NCBI RefSeq assembly: GCF_037975245.1
Contig: NC_092575.1
Location: forward strand, 26,943,841 to 27,007,840
Length of the DNA: 64,000 nucleotides
Source of the DNA: Apostichopus japonicus
Lineage: Eukaryota > Echinodermata > Holothuroidea > Aspidochirotida > Stichopodidae
Direction: 5' to 3'
Shown here piece by piece: positions 1 to 32,026 of this stretch. The stretch's first letter is position 1. Each line of letters starts with the position of its first letter. The notes beneath the pieces are model-generated. The model was not told where the DNA came from. It saw only the letters and a program-made list of their open reading frames with translations, and did not search any database. A program made the translations under genes and the position numbers.

Positions 1-378
1 ACACAAAAATGTGCAAAGATAAACATGAACGATTTCCATGAATATGATTAACAGCACCACAGAGTATAGGGTGCGTAGGTACAAGCTAAAACAGATACCG
101 GTATACCCCGATAACGAATACCGGTATTACCGGGTATACCGGATATATCGGTTTACCGACGCACCCTACCATAGAGTCGATCCTACGTAAATTGTATAAA
201 CAAACGTTCCCCACACCGATGAACCATATGCACGTCACTGACGTAAATGGCATTAAGTACGTGAATATGTGCAAAGGTGAATAGCCATACCGTACCCATT
301 GGGTATTGGGTATGCCTCACATGAAGTCATACGTCACCAATATAATCGCTATGACGTCATATATGATATTGTACTTAC

Positions 379-2732
<2,354 letters not shown>

Positions 2733-4555
2733 TGTGACGTCATGTATAGCTGAGTTCGTGCTGCTGGGACATGAATAGATACACAATTGTAGTTAGCTTG
2801 ACTAGCAAATCGATCGTTACTCAAGGCAATGGCACGGTACGTCAACTGTACGTGTCTCGGTAACATTTAAAATGATAGCCTATCTGTTCATATAGTCAGG
2901 ATCAAAGGCTGTGCGCATGACCCATCGACACTGTACTATTCAATTATTACCATTAACGCCATTAGCCTATTTACTCTAATTGCCTAGATATGCTAAAGAG
3001 TCTTAATGGTCACTGATTCCCACATAATAACCACCATGCAATTACTGCCATCTTCAAAGCATATGCTGCTATCATGCACTGAGTCGTATACCTTCCAGAA
3101 AACTATTTTCGAAATGTCCTATATCTGGGAGCAATTAGTAGGCATAAAACACTTTGGTTATACCATATCCAGAGTAAAGTGCAGTTATTAGAAGGCCTTA
3201 ACCCGATACTTCACGTACCCAGGACGTCATAGGCCCAGTCCCGGATGATAGGCACAGGGCCCTACGAAGAACATATGGGGTCCTACGAAGGAAATGAGTA
3301 CCTACGAAGAAAGTGGGAGCCTATACGAATATAGAACAGAATGTGCAAACTGTATAGTACACAATGTACTTTTTCTTTGCTTCTTTTAACGACTAAGAAG
3401 TGGGTTGTATATCATTATCCCACATTCGGCGATCGATCTGTTCTTTTCACCTCTGCTTACTGTGGTGCATTTACATAAAGCTAAGCTTAGGCTACCTTTG
3501 ATATAAATTCTCCCCCTTCTGTTAACTCTCTCTTTATATATGTTTACAATTTCCTACCCTATCCCCTCCGCCTATGCATTAATTCTCGAAACCAACCCCG
3601 TCCTCCATCCCCAATCTCCTATACCGCGTCATACCAGCCCCTGCACCCCTGACCCATGTCCGTTCCCAAATCCTTTACTCAATTTGCCCTACTTTTCCTC
3701 CTTCTCTATAACTACCCTGTTCCACACCCCTCTCTTTTCGTTTCGTCTATATTATCATAGGCCTACTTATCAATGAATAGAAAGGCAAGAGAAATGATGA
3801 ATTGAAACCAAAACATAACCGATGTATGAAATAAAGAGTAAAAAGAAACCCTCCCTATACTTGCAAAGAACAAAATAGAATAGGTAAAATAGGTAACCCG
3901 CTAGACAGTACCTGCATTCCTTACGACCCCACTGCCCCTCCCCTCACCCCTCCCCTCTTACCCCTATAATTTCTTGCAAGGTACATATAATTACAATTAT
4001 AACACCTGTAAAGCAAGAATTAATCATTAGCAAATAATTAGCCTATTCCGTTTGATTGGCTTGAAGTGTAGAATTAGAAAAGTCGAGAAATTGATTTCTA
4101 CCAGACCCAATTTGATGTAATTTCTGATAAGAGTCCATTTGAACCAGCTGACAGTTATACACGCGGTAGCCTATTATTTTATAGGCAGTGAGCTATACAT
4201 AACGTAATACTTCAATAATGAAACATTATGCTATCTAAATGATGATATTAAACAAATATTTAAACAGACTCTACGTGAAGCCGTTTTGACTAACAGGTGT
4301 GCGAGAAAAGGGTTGAACTGTATTTCTTAACAGAAAATTTTGCAATTTATGAGGGTAGCATATGAATTGTTGATAGGTAAATGACAGTAATCGCAATACC
4401 TAACTGGATAATGTTTTGCAGATTTAAGAAGTTCAGTAATTTGAAAAGTCACGAGGTTATGAAGATGAGTCCAACTTATCTCCTCCTTTTATTATAGTGC
4501 AGGCCTTGAGTGGTTTGACTACATTTTACATGTTGAGTTAGTTAACTACCCTTAC
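2733..4555. other. Interval between the two SDR first exons
   Basis: I find no convincing coding exon here. The stretch includes C-rich low-complexity sequence (about 3540-3740 and 3910-3965) and a short imperfect repeat of CCTACGAAG around 3260-3320. If the downstream first exon has its own promoter, it should lie just above 2732. No clear TATA or initiator could be assigned. Confidence 0.5.
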
Positions 4556-4826
4556 CTGTGATAATAACCGTCTTTCCAATCAGAGATGTTTTGCTCGTAC
4601 ATTTAAAATTGCCGCCGCGAAATTGAAATGCGTACCACCTGCATATAAAATAACTCGGTACGATTGAAACCAGGCAACCGCAGGCAACGATATCTGTGTG
4701 AGCGATTATTACGCCAATGACTGCAAACTTGTAGAGGAAAATGAAACTCAGGGTCGCGAAAATGGTCAGAAGATGATTTGAATAATTACACACCAAGCAA
4801 ATTACAATCACTTTGATAGACGCCAT
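4556..4826 (-). CDS. Paralogous or alternative first exon of the SDR
   Basis: This minus-strand exon has an ATG at 4826 and a donor CACAG|gtaag at 4556. It encodes 90 residues plus one base, the same length and phase as the first exon at 2462-2732. The two translations align without gaps, with about 41 of 90 identical residues by hand count. The shared C-terminal end is RGGN..K.TS then GKTVIIT, cut at the same place in the TGxxxGxG motif. No second SDR body exon lies between this exon and 2732, so it either splices over the other first exon to the exon at 639-379 or is the remnant of a tandem duplicate. The open frame and conservative substitutions suggest it is, or was until recently, under selection. 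Confidence 0.7.
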
Positions 4827-5194
4827 CTCGAAATTTACCAACATTCAGCAATTCAGAAAGTAAAATGATGGTCCTTGTCTAGCAGCATTAGTTGTTATAT
4901 GTGAATACACCCCAGACGGCTGTCTATAACTTGAAAAGAGACCCAACTATAACAATAACAAACCCTTGGTTCGTGCACGGTTGTTGGAGCTCCAGAGTTT
5001 TATTGGAAAGTCTTAATTCCATGATTCCATACAGCACAGCACCTCCAGATAAACAAACTCCCCTCGTTTATAATACGGGTCAATTGTTAGGGTTGGGGTC
5101 ACACGAGTCTTAGACAACTTAGGCAACTTGCAAGTATAGTTCGTCGTATTGTTACGCTTCTTTCTGCTACGACTATAACTACCATTCATTCAAA

Positions 5195-5660
5195 TATGTA
5201 GTTCTGTTCTGTTCCGTTCTGTTATAATATATTATGTTATAATATGTTATGTTTATGTTATGTTTCGTTTCTGTTCCGTTATGTTCTGTTCTTTTCTGTT
5301 CCGTTCCGTTCTGTTATAATATATTATGATATGTTATATTATAATATGTTATGTTTCTGTTATGTTTCGTTCCGTTATGTCCTGTTCTTTCTCTGCCCTG
5401 TCCTGTCCTGTTCTGTCCTGTCCTGTCCTGTTCTGTCCAGTTCTGTTCTGTGCATTGGTGAGGAAAGTAAAATACATGCTGGAATGTGAACATGAGTGAC
5501 CATTATTTCACATTCAAGCATATTGCGAGCCAATACTGATGTTAATTCTGTTCTGTTCCGTTCTGTCAAATTATATTATGTTATGTTATGTTATAATATG
5601 TTATGATTCTGTTCCGTTCCGTTCTGTTCTGTTCTGTTCCGTTCGGTTCTGTTATGATGA
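5195..5660. repeat. Degenerate (GTTCY)n pentamer tract with TTATAATATG inserts
   Basis: GTTCTG, GTTCCG and CTGTC pentamers alternate with blocks of TTATAATATATTATG through 5200-5450. They resume at 5548-5660 after about 90 bp of unique sequence. It is simple-repeat DNA; the open frames across it are artefacts. Confidence 0.9.
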
Positions 5661-8128
5661 TTTTTGACAATCAATCAGAATTATGCGCATGCGTTGACCA
5701 TAATTTAAAAAAAAAAGTGCAAACATACGATAGAGCTGAATGGGTGAAGTTGTGTTAAGTTTGTTTACAACTTTACATATCTGTCATTGACATCAATATT
5801 AACAGAAGCTATGCAAACGACAGGTGTTAATTTACCAGGAGTTCCTTTGCAGTTATTACAAATGATTACACAAATACACTTTTCCAAGTAAACTTGTTTC
5901 TATATTTTCTATCAATGCATCACAGAACAAGTGAACTTTACAACATCAATACTTGTCTGTGTGAGATTACCAAATCGTTTATCTTTCTAGTAGAGCCATG
6001 GAGACACTTCATGTAAAGTATTTCTTTACTTTTAAAATAAATACATCTGGTCTGGTGTCACATGTTGCGTGACAAACATCACGTGACAAATAGACGACGT
6101 GGCAAACACTTCAGCCCATACATGCATACGGCATGTTATTTTGTTGTTTTGCGATGTAAAATGCTCAGTTGAAAAATCCAAAAGAGGAGTAAAGTTTATC
6201 AGCCTAACATAGATTTACATATATAGAATGTATGCATATAGTTATAGTCAGACTTGTTAATAGTGCAAAGATAATAATGATATATGTAAGAATACAAGTC
6301 CAGTTCCCATTGGTTTAAGTGCGAGTATTAATCATAGAGCAGTTTTTATATTCTGCTCTATGGTATGACTACAAGGCTCAAACACACGCCGGACGTACGA
6401 GCTAGTTAATTTCTGCATCTTTCATTTTGCATCAGTACCATTAATAACAGATTTCCAAAGTACCACTAGTACAGGTACAAATCCACAAGGTCAAGTACGT
6501 GTACATGTTAGCTATGCTATAGAATGCCAGTGCGTATAAGGACGAATCTGTACCCATGGTGATATGATGCCTAAGCTAATTTGCATATATCACTCGGGTC
6601 GATAATAATTTATTACTATGCACGTGGCTACAAGTCGTTACACTTCTTTAGAGGCGATCATTTCTAACATAATGGAAAGTAAAGACACGTTTATTGAGGA
6701 CAATTGAATTTCATTGGCGACAAAATGTACATATAAAAATGTTCATAAATGAGTAGACATAATGAAAGCTATACACCAGCTTCTTCGTGATAAATTCCAT
6801 GTGATGAGTATATGCTCTTTGTTTAGACAATAGATCGTGTTTGATATTACTCACTAATTAGGAACAATAGATATATTCATTATTATTCGTAAAGCATGAG
6901 ACATAGTCCATATGGTTAATAGAAAACGAGATTAGTTAGATAGCCAAAGTCACTTGAACCATTATCGATAAAAGTACATTGCCTCAGCTTCACGATACAT
7001 TCATCCAAGACATTCTCTCAGAAGAAACTTCAAGATTTGTCCGTTTGAAGAAAAACAGGTATATGTTATCCTCCTTTACCTTTTTCTCGTGAAACATAAT
7101 ATTGTTTTATTCTTCATCCAAATTGATAGATTAGGCCTACTGCGGGATACTTTAAAAACAAATTTCTTCCATAAACCTATAATTCTTGTGACTTCTGTTT
7201 AAACTCATCATATAGAAATGAAACTATTTGAACTAAATTACAATTTATTATTCCAACCAAAATTGCAACAGATGTATAGCTGGGGGGGGGGATTGCAAAG
7301 GTTCACATTTTTTGTAAAATTCCTGTTCGTAAATGTCAAGACTTTTTCATTATGTAAGTTGTTCGATTTGTCCGGATGTATTGAAACGAAAATAATTATT
7401 TTGTATAAGAATAATAATATGTACTGGAAAATATTACATAATTTCACCATATAGCATATAGGTTATTAATATTAGATAAGATCACAAAATGCTTTTTTTT
7501 ATTTTAATGGAACAATTACGTTTATTTTATTTTCTGAAAAAATAATTGTATTTTTGTAACAGACTATACACCAATGGTATATAATATAATATAATATAGA
7601 CCTAGAGAAATAGCAATTCCTTAGCACATTTCAGTGTAATTCGATTTTAATTTTCCACGCAGGGGTTTCATTGATGATTTACACTTATAACAACAATTTA
7701 TAGCAAGGTTTTACAACTATTTTGCATGGTTTTGTTTCTTCTTCTAATAAATCATTTCTAGCCATATAGAAAATTTATAAAATGGTACGAAACTACCCTC
7801 CGTGGTTTATGAAAAAAAGAAGCTTGCTGCTCTCTGGCTCAATTATCCAGTTCTCGTGATCCCCCAGATCTATGCTGTAAAATACACACAGTGCAGCTTG
7901 CAATTAAGCAACTTGTTTATATACACTCTCCATGCAATAAGAACTTAAATAACAACGTCCTTTCCCGTCGCAAAGCAACACAAGTTGATTGTAACTTTCA
8001 TTTTCTGGTTGCTATTTTTACTATTATTAGTTTTATTTATTTCTTGGATTTTGTTTTCTTTCTATTTATGTGTGTCTTACACCAAATACAGGTAGCGTTA
8101 AAGATCTGCTTTATTGCCTCCAATTAGA

Positions 8129-8440
8129 GTACGCTATGTATAGCTAGGAAAGTTTTGTGATTACGTAATCGACCTGCCACGGTCATAAATCGACCTCAGG
8201 CTCCACAATATTAACCTGCATAGCTTCTTCACACCATTAGGCGCTTTGTGTAAGCACTGTGTGGATATATGTTCATGTCTACAGTGTAGTTAATCATACA
8301 GCGTTCACACAAAGACACTCATACAAGAAAAAAATAAGTGGCAGGCGTTGCAGACTAATTGATAAAAAGAGGTCATTTTACGACCAAGGCAGGTCGATTA
8401 CGTAATCTCAAGAAACTTTTCTATGATAGCGTGCTATAGT
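8129..8440. mobile_element. Foldback/MITE-like element with about 65-bp inverted arms
   Basis: The left arm (about 8129-8198) and right arm (about 8369-8440) are inverted copies of each other. They share GATTACGTAATCGACCTGCC followed by GGTC.TAAA..GACCTC, and AAAGTTT on the outer side. The internal 170 bp has no coding frame. No certain target duplication was found. It sits about 1.3 kb upstream of the protease gene. Confidence 0.7.
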
Positions 8441-9772
8441 TGGGGTCTATACAGCAGACCTTTAACCTTTCAAAATTGAGAGGATCGAGACAAAATTGAA
8501 ATGTCCTGTCAGGTGTTAGAGTGATAATTCGTTGACAAATATCCTATTGTTGTCTTCATTTAAAGAGATCATGCTTTTGGCAGCCTCGTTGTTATTCTAT
8601 GATCAAAATGCCTATTGGCAATTCCCTGTGTTTCTAGAACGGGTGCAAGTTCACTTCTTCTACAAACAAAAAGCTTTTAGAAGATGTGAAACTCATGAAC
8701 GTTGGTAAAATACTTATATCGGGCCAAATTACTAGTTATATTAAAGATGGAAGTAAGAATAATATGATTCACTTTATAATTACATTGTTACTAAAATCCC
8801 TACACGTTTTCTGTCTTTTTGTTTTCTAATTAACTTATAATCATCATTATGTTCGATCGGTCAAAATACATACGTTTTTTTGTTATATGTCTTTCCTCTG
8901 TTCTCCCTTTGATTATATAAGTATATAGGTAGAACGATAAATTATCACGTCCAATTCACTTTCCAACCAAATAATATGTATGTTCCATTCACACAGAGTG
9001 GTAATAATATCTCTTTGTAGCAGGGGAGGATTGTTCTATCGTAGGGGGTGGGGGGCGTATAGGGACATTGTGACCCGTGACGTTGATTTGAGGAGACAAA
9101 CCACAAAGTCACGTCATACCTTTACCACTAGTTGTGTTTTCTATACATTTCGTGGCCATATTTTCTTTAAACGTGCTTTCAAGAAAATGACGCTTTTATA
9201 CTTACTTAATTTTTTAAAGTTCTCAACAGCAGGATGCTATTTAATTTACAACAATATTAATTTTGTTAAATTGTTCCAGGAAATTGCACTTTCTTTATAA
9301 TACATGTACCTATGGGCCGCAATCTCCAACGTCCTATAGCCTTGTATTCTTAGGCTAGTCTTTTTTCTTTCTACCACTGCGAAAAGTCATTTGCCATTGA
9401 TAATGCTGTTTTTATTCCTTCTTCGTTTTTGCTCACGACAAACGGCATGCTTTTCCTTTGTTTACCACTTGATTGTTAAAATCGTTTACGAACATATTCG
9501 AATCTTCTCAAGTTTGTTTAACTCAAGCTCTATCAATACAACCGATCTGGTTCCAATATTTTCACAAAACTAGACAATCCCTTTGGTTTATTTCTGTTTT
9601 AATCACCCAGTGCTATTCATTTGTAATTTTAATTTATGAAACATAAAATTATAATAAAATCATTGTTCTAACTCCGATATCCATACAACTCCAAAACAGC
9701 GCCCTTATAAGTTTTCTTTTAAATCCCGCTTATTTATGACTATTATTTTAACATTATCTTTCATTTCTACAG

Positions 9773-9784
9773 CGCCTAAGCAAA
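9773..9784 (+). other. Leader between 3' splice site and protease start codon (implies an upstream non-coding exon)
   Basis: A strong acceptor, TTTCATTTCTACAG, ends at 9772. It is followed by only 12 bases before the ATG at 9785. This implies that the first exon is non-coding and the promoter lies further upstream, probably in the AT-rich stretch before 9700. Its position cannot be set from sequence. Confidence 0.6.
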
Positions 9785-26349
<16,565 letters not shown>

Positions 26350-26521
26350 TCCAAACTCAGCCGGTCTGAGCACTTAACAGAAACGATCAGAGGATATATA
26401 AATGTAACTATATTTCGATGGATGTTTTTTTGCTTAATCAACATATTAATGCCAGGGAATTGAATTTACTTAAATACAATTTGGTTGTGAATTTGAAAAG
26501 CAATTATATAAAATGCGGTAA

Positions 26522-26527
26522 AATAAA
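26522..26527 (+). terminator. Candidate polyadenylation signal of the protease gene
   Basis: AATAAA lies 173 bp after the TAA stop at 26349, in an AT-rich 3' region. It is the first such hexamer downstream, but transcript ends are unknown. Confidence 0.4.
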
Positions 26528-27542
26528 TCGACATATGTTACACAATCAATTATTTTCGTTTGTCATTTGAGCCGAGGATGCTGGACCGAAACTTGATTTT
26601 AAATGAGTACTGGAATTTCTACCTACTTGGTTATATCTATGTACAGATAGTAGGTCTGTAACTGAGGATACCAATTTCGACAAACCGTGATAATGGTTTA
26701 TATGTAGAGGTGTGATGTGTAATGGCCACCCCCCTTCCCACCCCCGAGGCCAGAGTCTTGTCAGAAAATCTCACTTTGTGGTGAATTTGGACGATAGCCA
26801 GCTTCCAGACAGAGTTTTGATGATACCTTTTCCAACATCAAGGTATTTTCTCTTTGTTCCTACGAAATTGTACAGTAGGAATTTTCTGTAAAGTCTAGTT
26901 GAACCGCCTGGACTCTTATGGGGTGTGTTTGACTAGTTTCTATACTAAATGTCTGCTACCGGAATGAGTGATGTTGTTGACGACTGTGTGTCAAATAGTC
27001 CAACCGGTATTCCACCAGAATGCAAAATGGATTGTTATCGATGCTGTTATGAGTATGATCTTTTAGGTTTGTAAAACCCGAAGCCTCCCTTCTTAAGATA
27101 TCAGAGACCGTTGTATTTTGCTAAACTAGAACATGATGAGTGATTTTGCAGCTCAACTGTTTTTTTGCCACAGAGATTGTACTATTTATCACGGTTCATT
27201 TTTGCACACACCCTGAGAGAAAATTGTTCTGTTGTCTCTTTGTATATAGGATAAAAACCCAAATTTGTGTACTGTTGCTTTATCTTAGCTCTGCGGCCAT
27301 TTCATGGTTGACACTTTTACATACATTGGTATGCCCATAACATTTATCATCCTTGTATAAGGACTTAACACAAAAACATGTAAAAAACAAATTATTAATT
27401 TGTAATGCCAAAGTTCAGTCTGGCTATATCTTCAGGATCTTACTTGACTGGGCAGTTGTGATCCATTAGCTCAAAATGACGGAACCTTAAAGCTTCGGGA
27501 TCTTGGCAAATTGGGCGTACGGTTCAATGAACCTTCTGAACC

Positions 27543-27892
27543 AAGTGGAGCGTCCATACAGACAGGGGCGGATGCCCCCCCCCCCACCCCTGACGGACTC
27601 AAATGGACTGCTGGCGCCCTTTTCAGCTTTTTACCACTGTTTACTTATTCGCAATTATTGACTTTTTTAATTGCGCTCTCATCTACCTATTGACATTTGT
27701 CACATTATCTACAAATTAGCAAGGAGCGGAAAGGGTCATTTCCGGCGATCTAGGGAGTATCTTTACTCAAAAAAGAAAATCTGTACGCTCCGCGCCAACC
27801 TGTGGTGGCGCTCCGCTTAGATAGTGTCGAAAGCGCCTTTACAGATCATTCTCGCCCCCCCCCCCCGACCAATACCCCTAGCTCCGCCACTG
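27543..27892. mobile_element. Non-autonomous hAT-like element, 350 bp
   Basis: A perfect 8-bp target duplication TCTGAACC occurs at 27535-27542 and 27893-27900. The right end is the complement of CAGTGGCGGAGC; the left end (AAGTGGAGC) is degenerate. The body holds ATTTCCGGCGATCTAGGGAG, TACGCTCCGCGCCAACC and CGCTCCGCTTAGATAGT, as in the family copies at 25522 and 46458. Confidence 0.82.
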
Positions 27893-29306
27893 TCTGAACC
27901 GCCCATTGCGATACGACTCTTCTAAGTCTACCAACTAAAACAACAAGGATAGTGACTTTATGGCATCGCTATGGTGATTCATTGTCCTTTACTTGAGAAG
28001 TTACAGGAAATACTGGTCATGATATTTCCCACAGAGATGATAGGATACGTTTGCCTATATTTCTAAAACGTAGGTCGCTGGAGTTACATTCAGAAGCGGA
28101 ACGTTCCACCTTTCTAAAGTCTTGGAAGAAACATGAAATGAAATATCGATAAAACCCCACTGAGTAAATAAAACATAGTCTCACCATGCGGTATGAATAT
28201 ACCTATGTAAGTATTTGGAATGCATTGAGGAATGAAGTATTGGTCTTTCTGTCTATTTCGTCAGTGTCTTTCAGTTGGAATACATTAACATGATATCGAA
28301 GAAAGAACTATATCTGTTGCCATGGTCCTGAAAGCAAACAGATAGATATGGTTCTTCCTCACATGAGTGCATGGTATGGTGATACATTCTGGCTGCGGGG
28401 TGGTTCACGAAAAGAACAATATTGTCACATAAAACTACTAAATCAACCATAACTAAAACTAGCTCCAATCTTGCGTACCTAAAAGTCGCGAATGTTGATT
28501 CTGTCGATAACGTTGCTTCTAAAGATGCTTCTATTACGCCTCACATAGATGTACCGTGTAAGGTTGATACGGTGAGAACCACCGTATGTTGCATTCACAT
28601 TAATAATTGATAACCTGCATGTGATTCTTAAGCAAGAATCCGTGTTTACAAGAGTCTTTCCAATGAACGGAATCGCTACAATCATGCAATATCAAACAAC
28701 AGAAAATGATTTACTCCGCGATAAAAACACTTTGTAGGACGAGGAAGAAATGAAAGAAACTTCAATAGTTTTGGATAATCAAATAGTCAAAAATTTGCTT
28801 TATTTCGAATCAGTCTCCAACCAAGTATAGGTTATGAAAGATACGGATGGTATGTTACATTATTTCTTACAGTTAGTGGAGTAAAAATGTCCTCATTTAA
28901 AAAAAAAAATAATTGGAAGTCCAACTTAGCATCATCCTCTTTAAGGTCAATGGTTTAATCATAGTTAATACCAAAAAAACATCCAGGAATAAATATTGAC
29001 AGAAAATCGATATAAAATATTTATGTGAAGGTTGCTGCCCCTTTACTAGCTCCTCACTTTCCACCTTCCCTTCCAAATGAAATAATACTCACATGTTGGA
29101 CATTACCAGTTTAACTCATTTAATAATTTGAAAACAATATTTATGTTAACATGTTTCGATACATCAATGGGATACTTGTTGCATATTAAGTATCATTCCA
29201 TGTGTGGGTTAAAAAAGTACCAACTTACTTATATACTTGCTAATTTTGATTCTCACAAAGCCATTTTATCATGATGTTTATTTTTTGGGGGAAATACAAG
29301 CCGATT

Positions 29307-29368
29307 AAGAATTATTTACCAGATTGATATGATCACATATGATCATGTCGATCTGGTAAATAATTCTT
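29307..29368. repeat. Near-perfect hairpin with 29-bp arms
   Basis: The arms 29307-29335 and 29340-29368 are inverted copies with 27 of 29 matches around a 4-base loop (CATA). The outer half is AAGAATTATTTACCAGAT. It lies about 340 bp past the stop codon of the minus-strand SDR, so it may fall in its 3' UTR or be a cruciform-prone transposon scar. Confidence 0.85.
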
Positions 29369-29708
29369 GAGCCACAGTATTTTGTCTGTTTCAGCAAACC
29401 GACCACATCAGCTTTTGTGTAATAATTAACACATGAAAATACATTTGGGTTTACTAAATATATGAAACGTGCAATACTCACTGTGCATTGCACTGACGTC
29501 ACTTACGCACGGTTAATCCTAGAATCTGGAACATCTTTTAACATAGGTGTTTATGTATGAAAAATATCACTAATGTACTACTTTGTATATAATTCATACA
29601 TTTTTCTTAGCATACTATATATGAAACAAAATTTCTAAATGCTTAATTTACACATCAATTGTTAATGACACAAATATTATTCACAACATTTTAAATATGA
29701 CATTGCCA

Positions 29709-32026
29709 TCAAAATGGTAAAATGTTGCCTTTATAGCTTACAATTTTCCCATTCTCTTTTTCACATAAACTTTCGATGACCTGTAGTAACCTTTTGACAC
29801 ATTCCTCTGTCGTTGAGGATGCAAAGCTTCCACCCATGTCAGTCTGTACCCAGCCAGGATCCAGTGCCACTGCCATGATGTTGTCAGGTCTTAAATCAAT
29901 GCTTAGTGACTTAGTAATCATGTTTAAAGCAGCCTAAACGGAAAAGAGTTAAAAATATTCAATTATTAAAAACCATTGTGAAATAATGTCATTGTCTAAG
30001 AGTTGAGAGTAAACAAAATATTGTGTTTTACAAATTACGTTAATGCAGGTAAATATGTTAATTTCAACAAACAGCACTCAAAATAAATGACAGGTATAGT
30101 TTTATCGTATGTTGGTGGTGGTATCAAAGGCCTCAGTAACAAACAGCCGGAAAAATGTCTAAATATTTCATCGCAATGATTGAAAGCAGATTTTTTTCAG
30201 TTGAGTTTGCTCAATTTCATGATGCTATTCGATACTACAACAGAAAGACCCCACAACAATGTCTTTCAATTCTTACAACAGTAAGACCCCCACAGCAATG
30301 TATTTCAATCCTTACAACAGTAAGACTCCCACAAAAATCTATTTCAATTCTTACAACAGTAAGACCCCACAACAATGTATTTCAATTCTTACAACAGTAA
30401 GACTCCCACAACAATCTATTTCAATTCTTACAACAGTAAGACCCCCACAGCAATGTATTTCAATCCTTACAACAGTAAGACTCCCACAAAAATCTATTTC
30501 AATTCTTACAACAGTAAGACCCCACAACAATGTATTTCAATTCTTACAACAGTAAGACTCCCACAAAAATCTATTTCAATTCTTACAACAGTAAGACCCC
30601 ACAACAATGTATTTCAATTCTTACAACAGTAAGAAACCCACAACCATATGTTTCAATTCTGTTCAGTAACACCCCACAACAATGCTTTCAATTCTTGCAA
30701 CAGTAAGACCCAACAACAATGTATGTCCATTCTTACAATGTTAAGATGCTACCAAAATGTATTTCAATTATAAGACATTTCAAATTATGATATAAACGAC
30801 GAACATTCATTTTTATGATGATGATGTTTATCCACAACAAACCTTAGATGCTCTATAGGCATATATTCCACCAGAGGTATTTCCTTCGATACTTCCATAG
30901 CCAGAAGTTAAATTGAGAACAGAATTATGGCCACCCAAAGAAGATGCAGAACGAGATATAGACCCTTGTCGTAGAAGAGGGAGAAATTTCTGGGGAAAAT
31001 TAGAAAAACAATACGGGCATTTCTGATCAATGAACGCAATAGTTTCCAGTTAAACATAATTACCAAAAGTAAACGATTGCAAAAATAGCACAAGAAGTTG
31101 GTATAACATGGTGAATGTGGTTGTATCTTTGCTTGCAATTAATTTATTGACGATGTTGCCAAATACTCTCGTATCAACCCCATACCTGTGTAATGAATAA
31201 AGGACCTGTCGCATTCACATTAAAGTATGACTGCATCATATTCCTGCTGGTATTTTCTAGTGGTTCTGTATTATAGATTCCTGCATTGTTGATGAGAACA
31301 TCAAGACCTTCATTACCAACAATATCAGAAACTTGTAACACTGCAGCATCCACTGTTGCATCCTTGGTTACATCTAAAATGGATAGAACGTTAAAAAAAA
31401 TAAATAAATATCTTTCATCAACACATACTGTACTATAATTTACTACTCCTACCACACACAGAAGCTTGCGCACATGTGAATGTATGATAAATATTATAGT
31501 TTTCTCTCAGCGGCAATTGCTTGTTATTATTCAATCTGCTAATTGTGATTATTCAATCTGAGTGTTACTGTTATACTCATCTAAAATAAACTAAATGCCA
31601 TTGTGTTCTTCCTTAAGCATTTTGTTTCTGATTTGGAATACAATTTCATTTCAACAAGCAAAGCTTGAAACTTAGATACAATTCACAGCTGGCAGTAGGT
31701 AATATATACGGTAAACCTGAGTTCCTACCAAGTTCGAGTACTCTCACAGTTGAATTTGAGGCTGCAAACTGCTGTAGTACCTGTGAAAATTAAAACAATA
31801 TAAATGAAAAGAGGAAATAAATACAGCTTATGGTCAATAGATTAGTTTGTACCATACCTTAGATTGTAATTTATTTGAAATTATTAAGGTCAACAGAATT
31901 TACCTCGGCCTTGTTAATATTTCTGCAGCCTGCAAATACATGTTGAGGATTTTTCTCAGTCACAATTTTTCTGACCAGTTCAAGACCGATTCCTCTGTTA
32001 GCTCCAGTAATGAGGATAGAACGCAT
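29709..32026 (-). CDS. Sniffer/C-factor-like short-chain dehydrogenase (carbonyl reductase family)
   Basis: Five exons on the minus strand: 32026-31904, 31780-31729, 31373-31186, 30989-30843 and 29933-29709 (stop TGA). They join in phase to 244 aa, the usual length for sniffer and bacterial C-signal-like SDRs. ITGANRGIG (residues 6-14) is the TGxxxGxG cofactor site. LDVLINNAG (82-90) is the NNAG motif. LNLTSGYGSI (146-155) carries the catalytic Ser, probably Ser150. YAYRASK (164-170) gives the YxxxK pair Tyr166/Lys170. DPGWVQTDMGG near the C-terminus is typical of this subgroup. There is no signal peptide or membrane segment, so it is likely a cytosolic NADPH carbonyl reductase. Fly sniffer protects against oxidative-stress neurodegeneration; the role here is inferred only from family. 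Confidence 0.93.
30232..30765. repeat. 38/39-bp minisatellite in SDR intron 4
   Basis: About 11 units of roughly CAATTCTTACAACAGTAAGA plus CCCCACAACAATGTATTT run from 30232 to 30640, then decay to about 30765. Variants CCCCACAACAATG and CTCCCACAAAAATC alternate, which suggests higher-order duplication. The unit does not match a neighbouring exon. Overlapping plus-strand open frames are artefacts. Confidence 0.92.

Larger units (their letters stand above)
4827..9772. other. Intergenic region upstream of the protease gene
   Basis: No conserved protein-coding frame is visible on either strand; all open frames are short and low in complexity. It contains the pentamer tract (5195-5660) and a foldback element (8129-8440). 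It should also hold the 5' end of the protease gene, because a strong splice acceptor sits 12 bases before that gene's start codon. Confidence 0.6.
26350..29708. other. Intergenic region between convergent protease and SDR genes
   Basis: The protease (plus) and the sniffer-like SDR (minus) converge here, so both 3' UTRs should lie in this interval. It contains the hAT-like element at 27543-27892 and the hairpin at 29307-29368. No conserved coding exon is seen in the remainder. Confidence 0.6.

Noticed and set aside
2733-2786. Upstream in-frame ATG at 2786 as the SDR start
   Set aside because: The paralogous first exon aligns from 2732 without gaps, and nothing upstream is shared.
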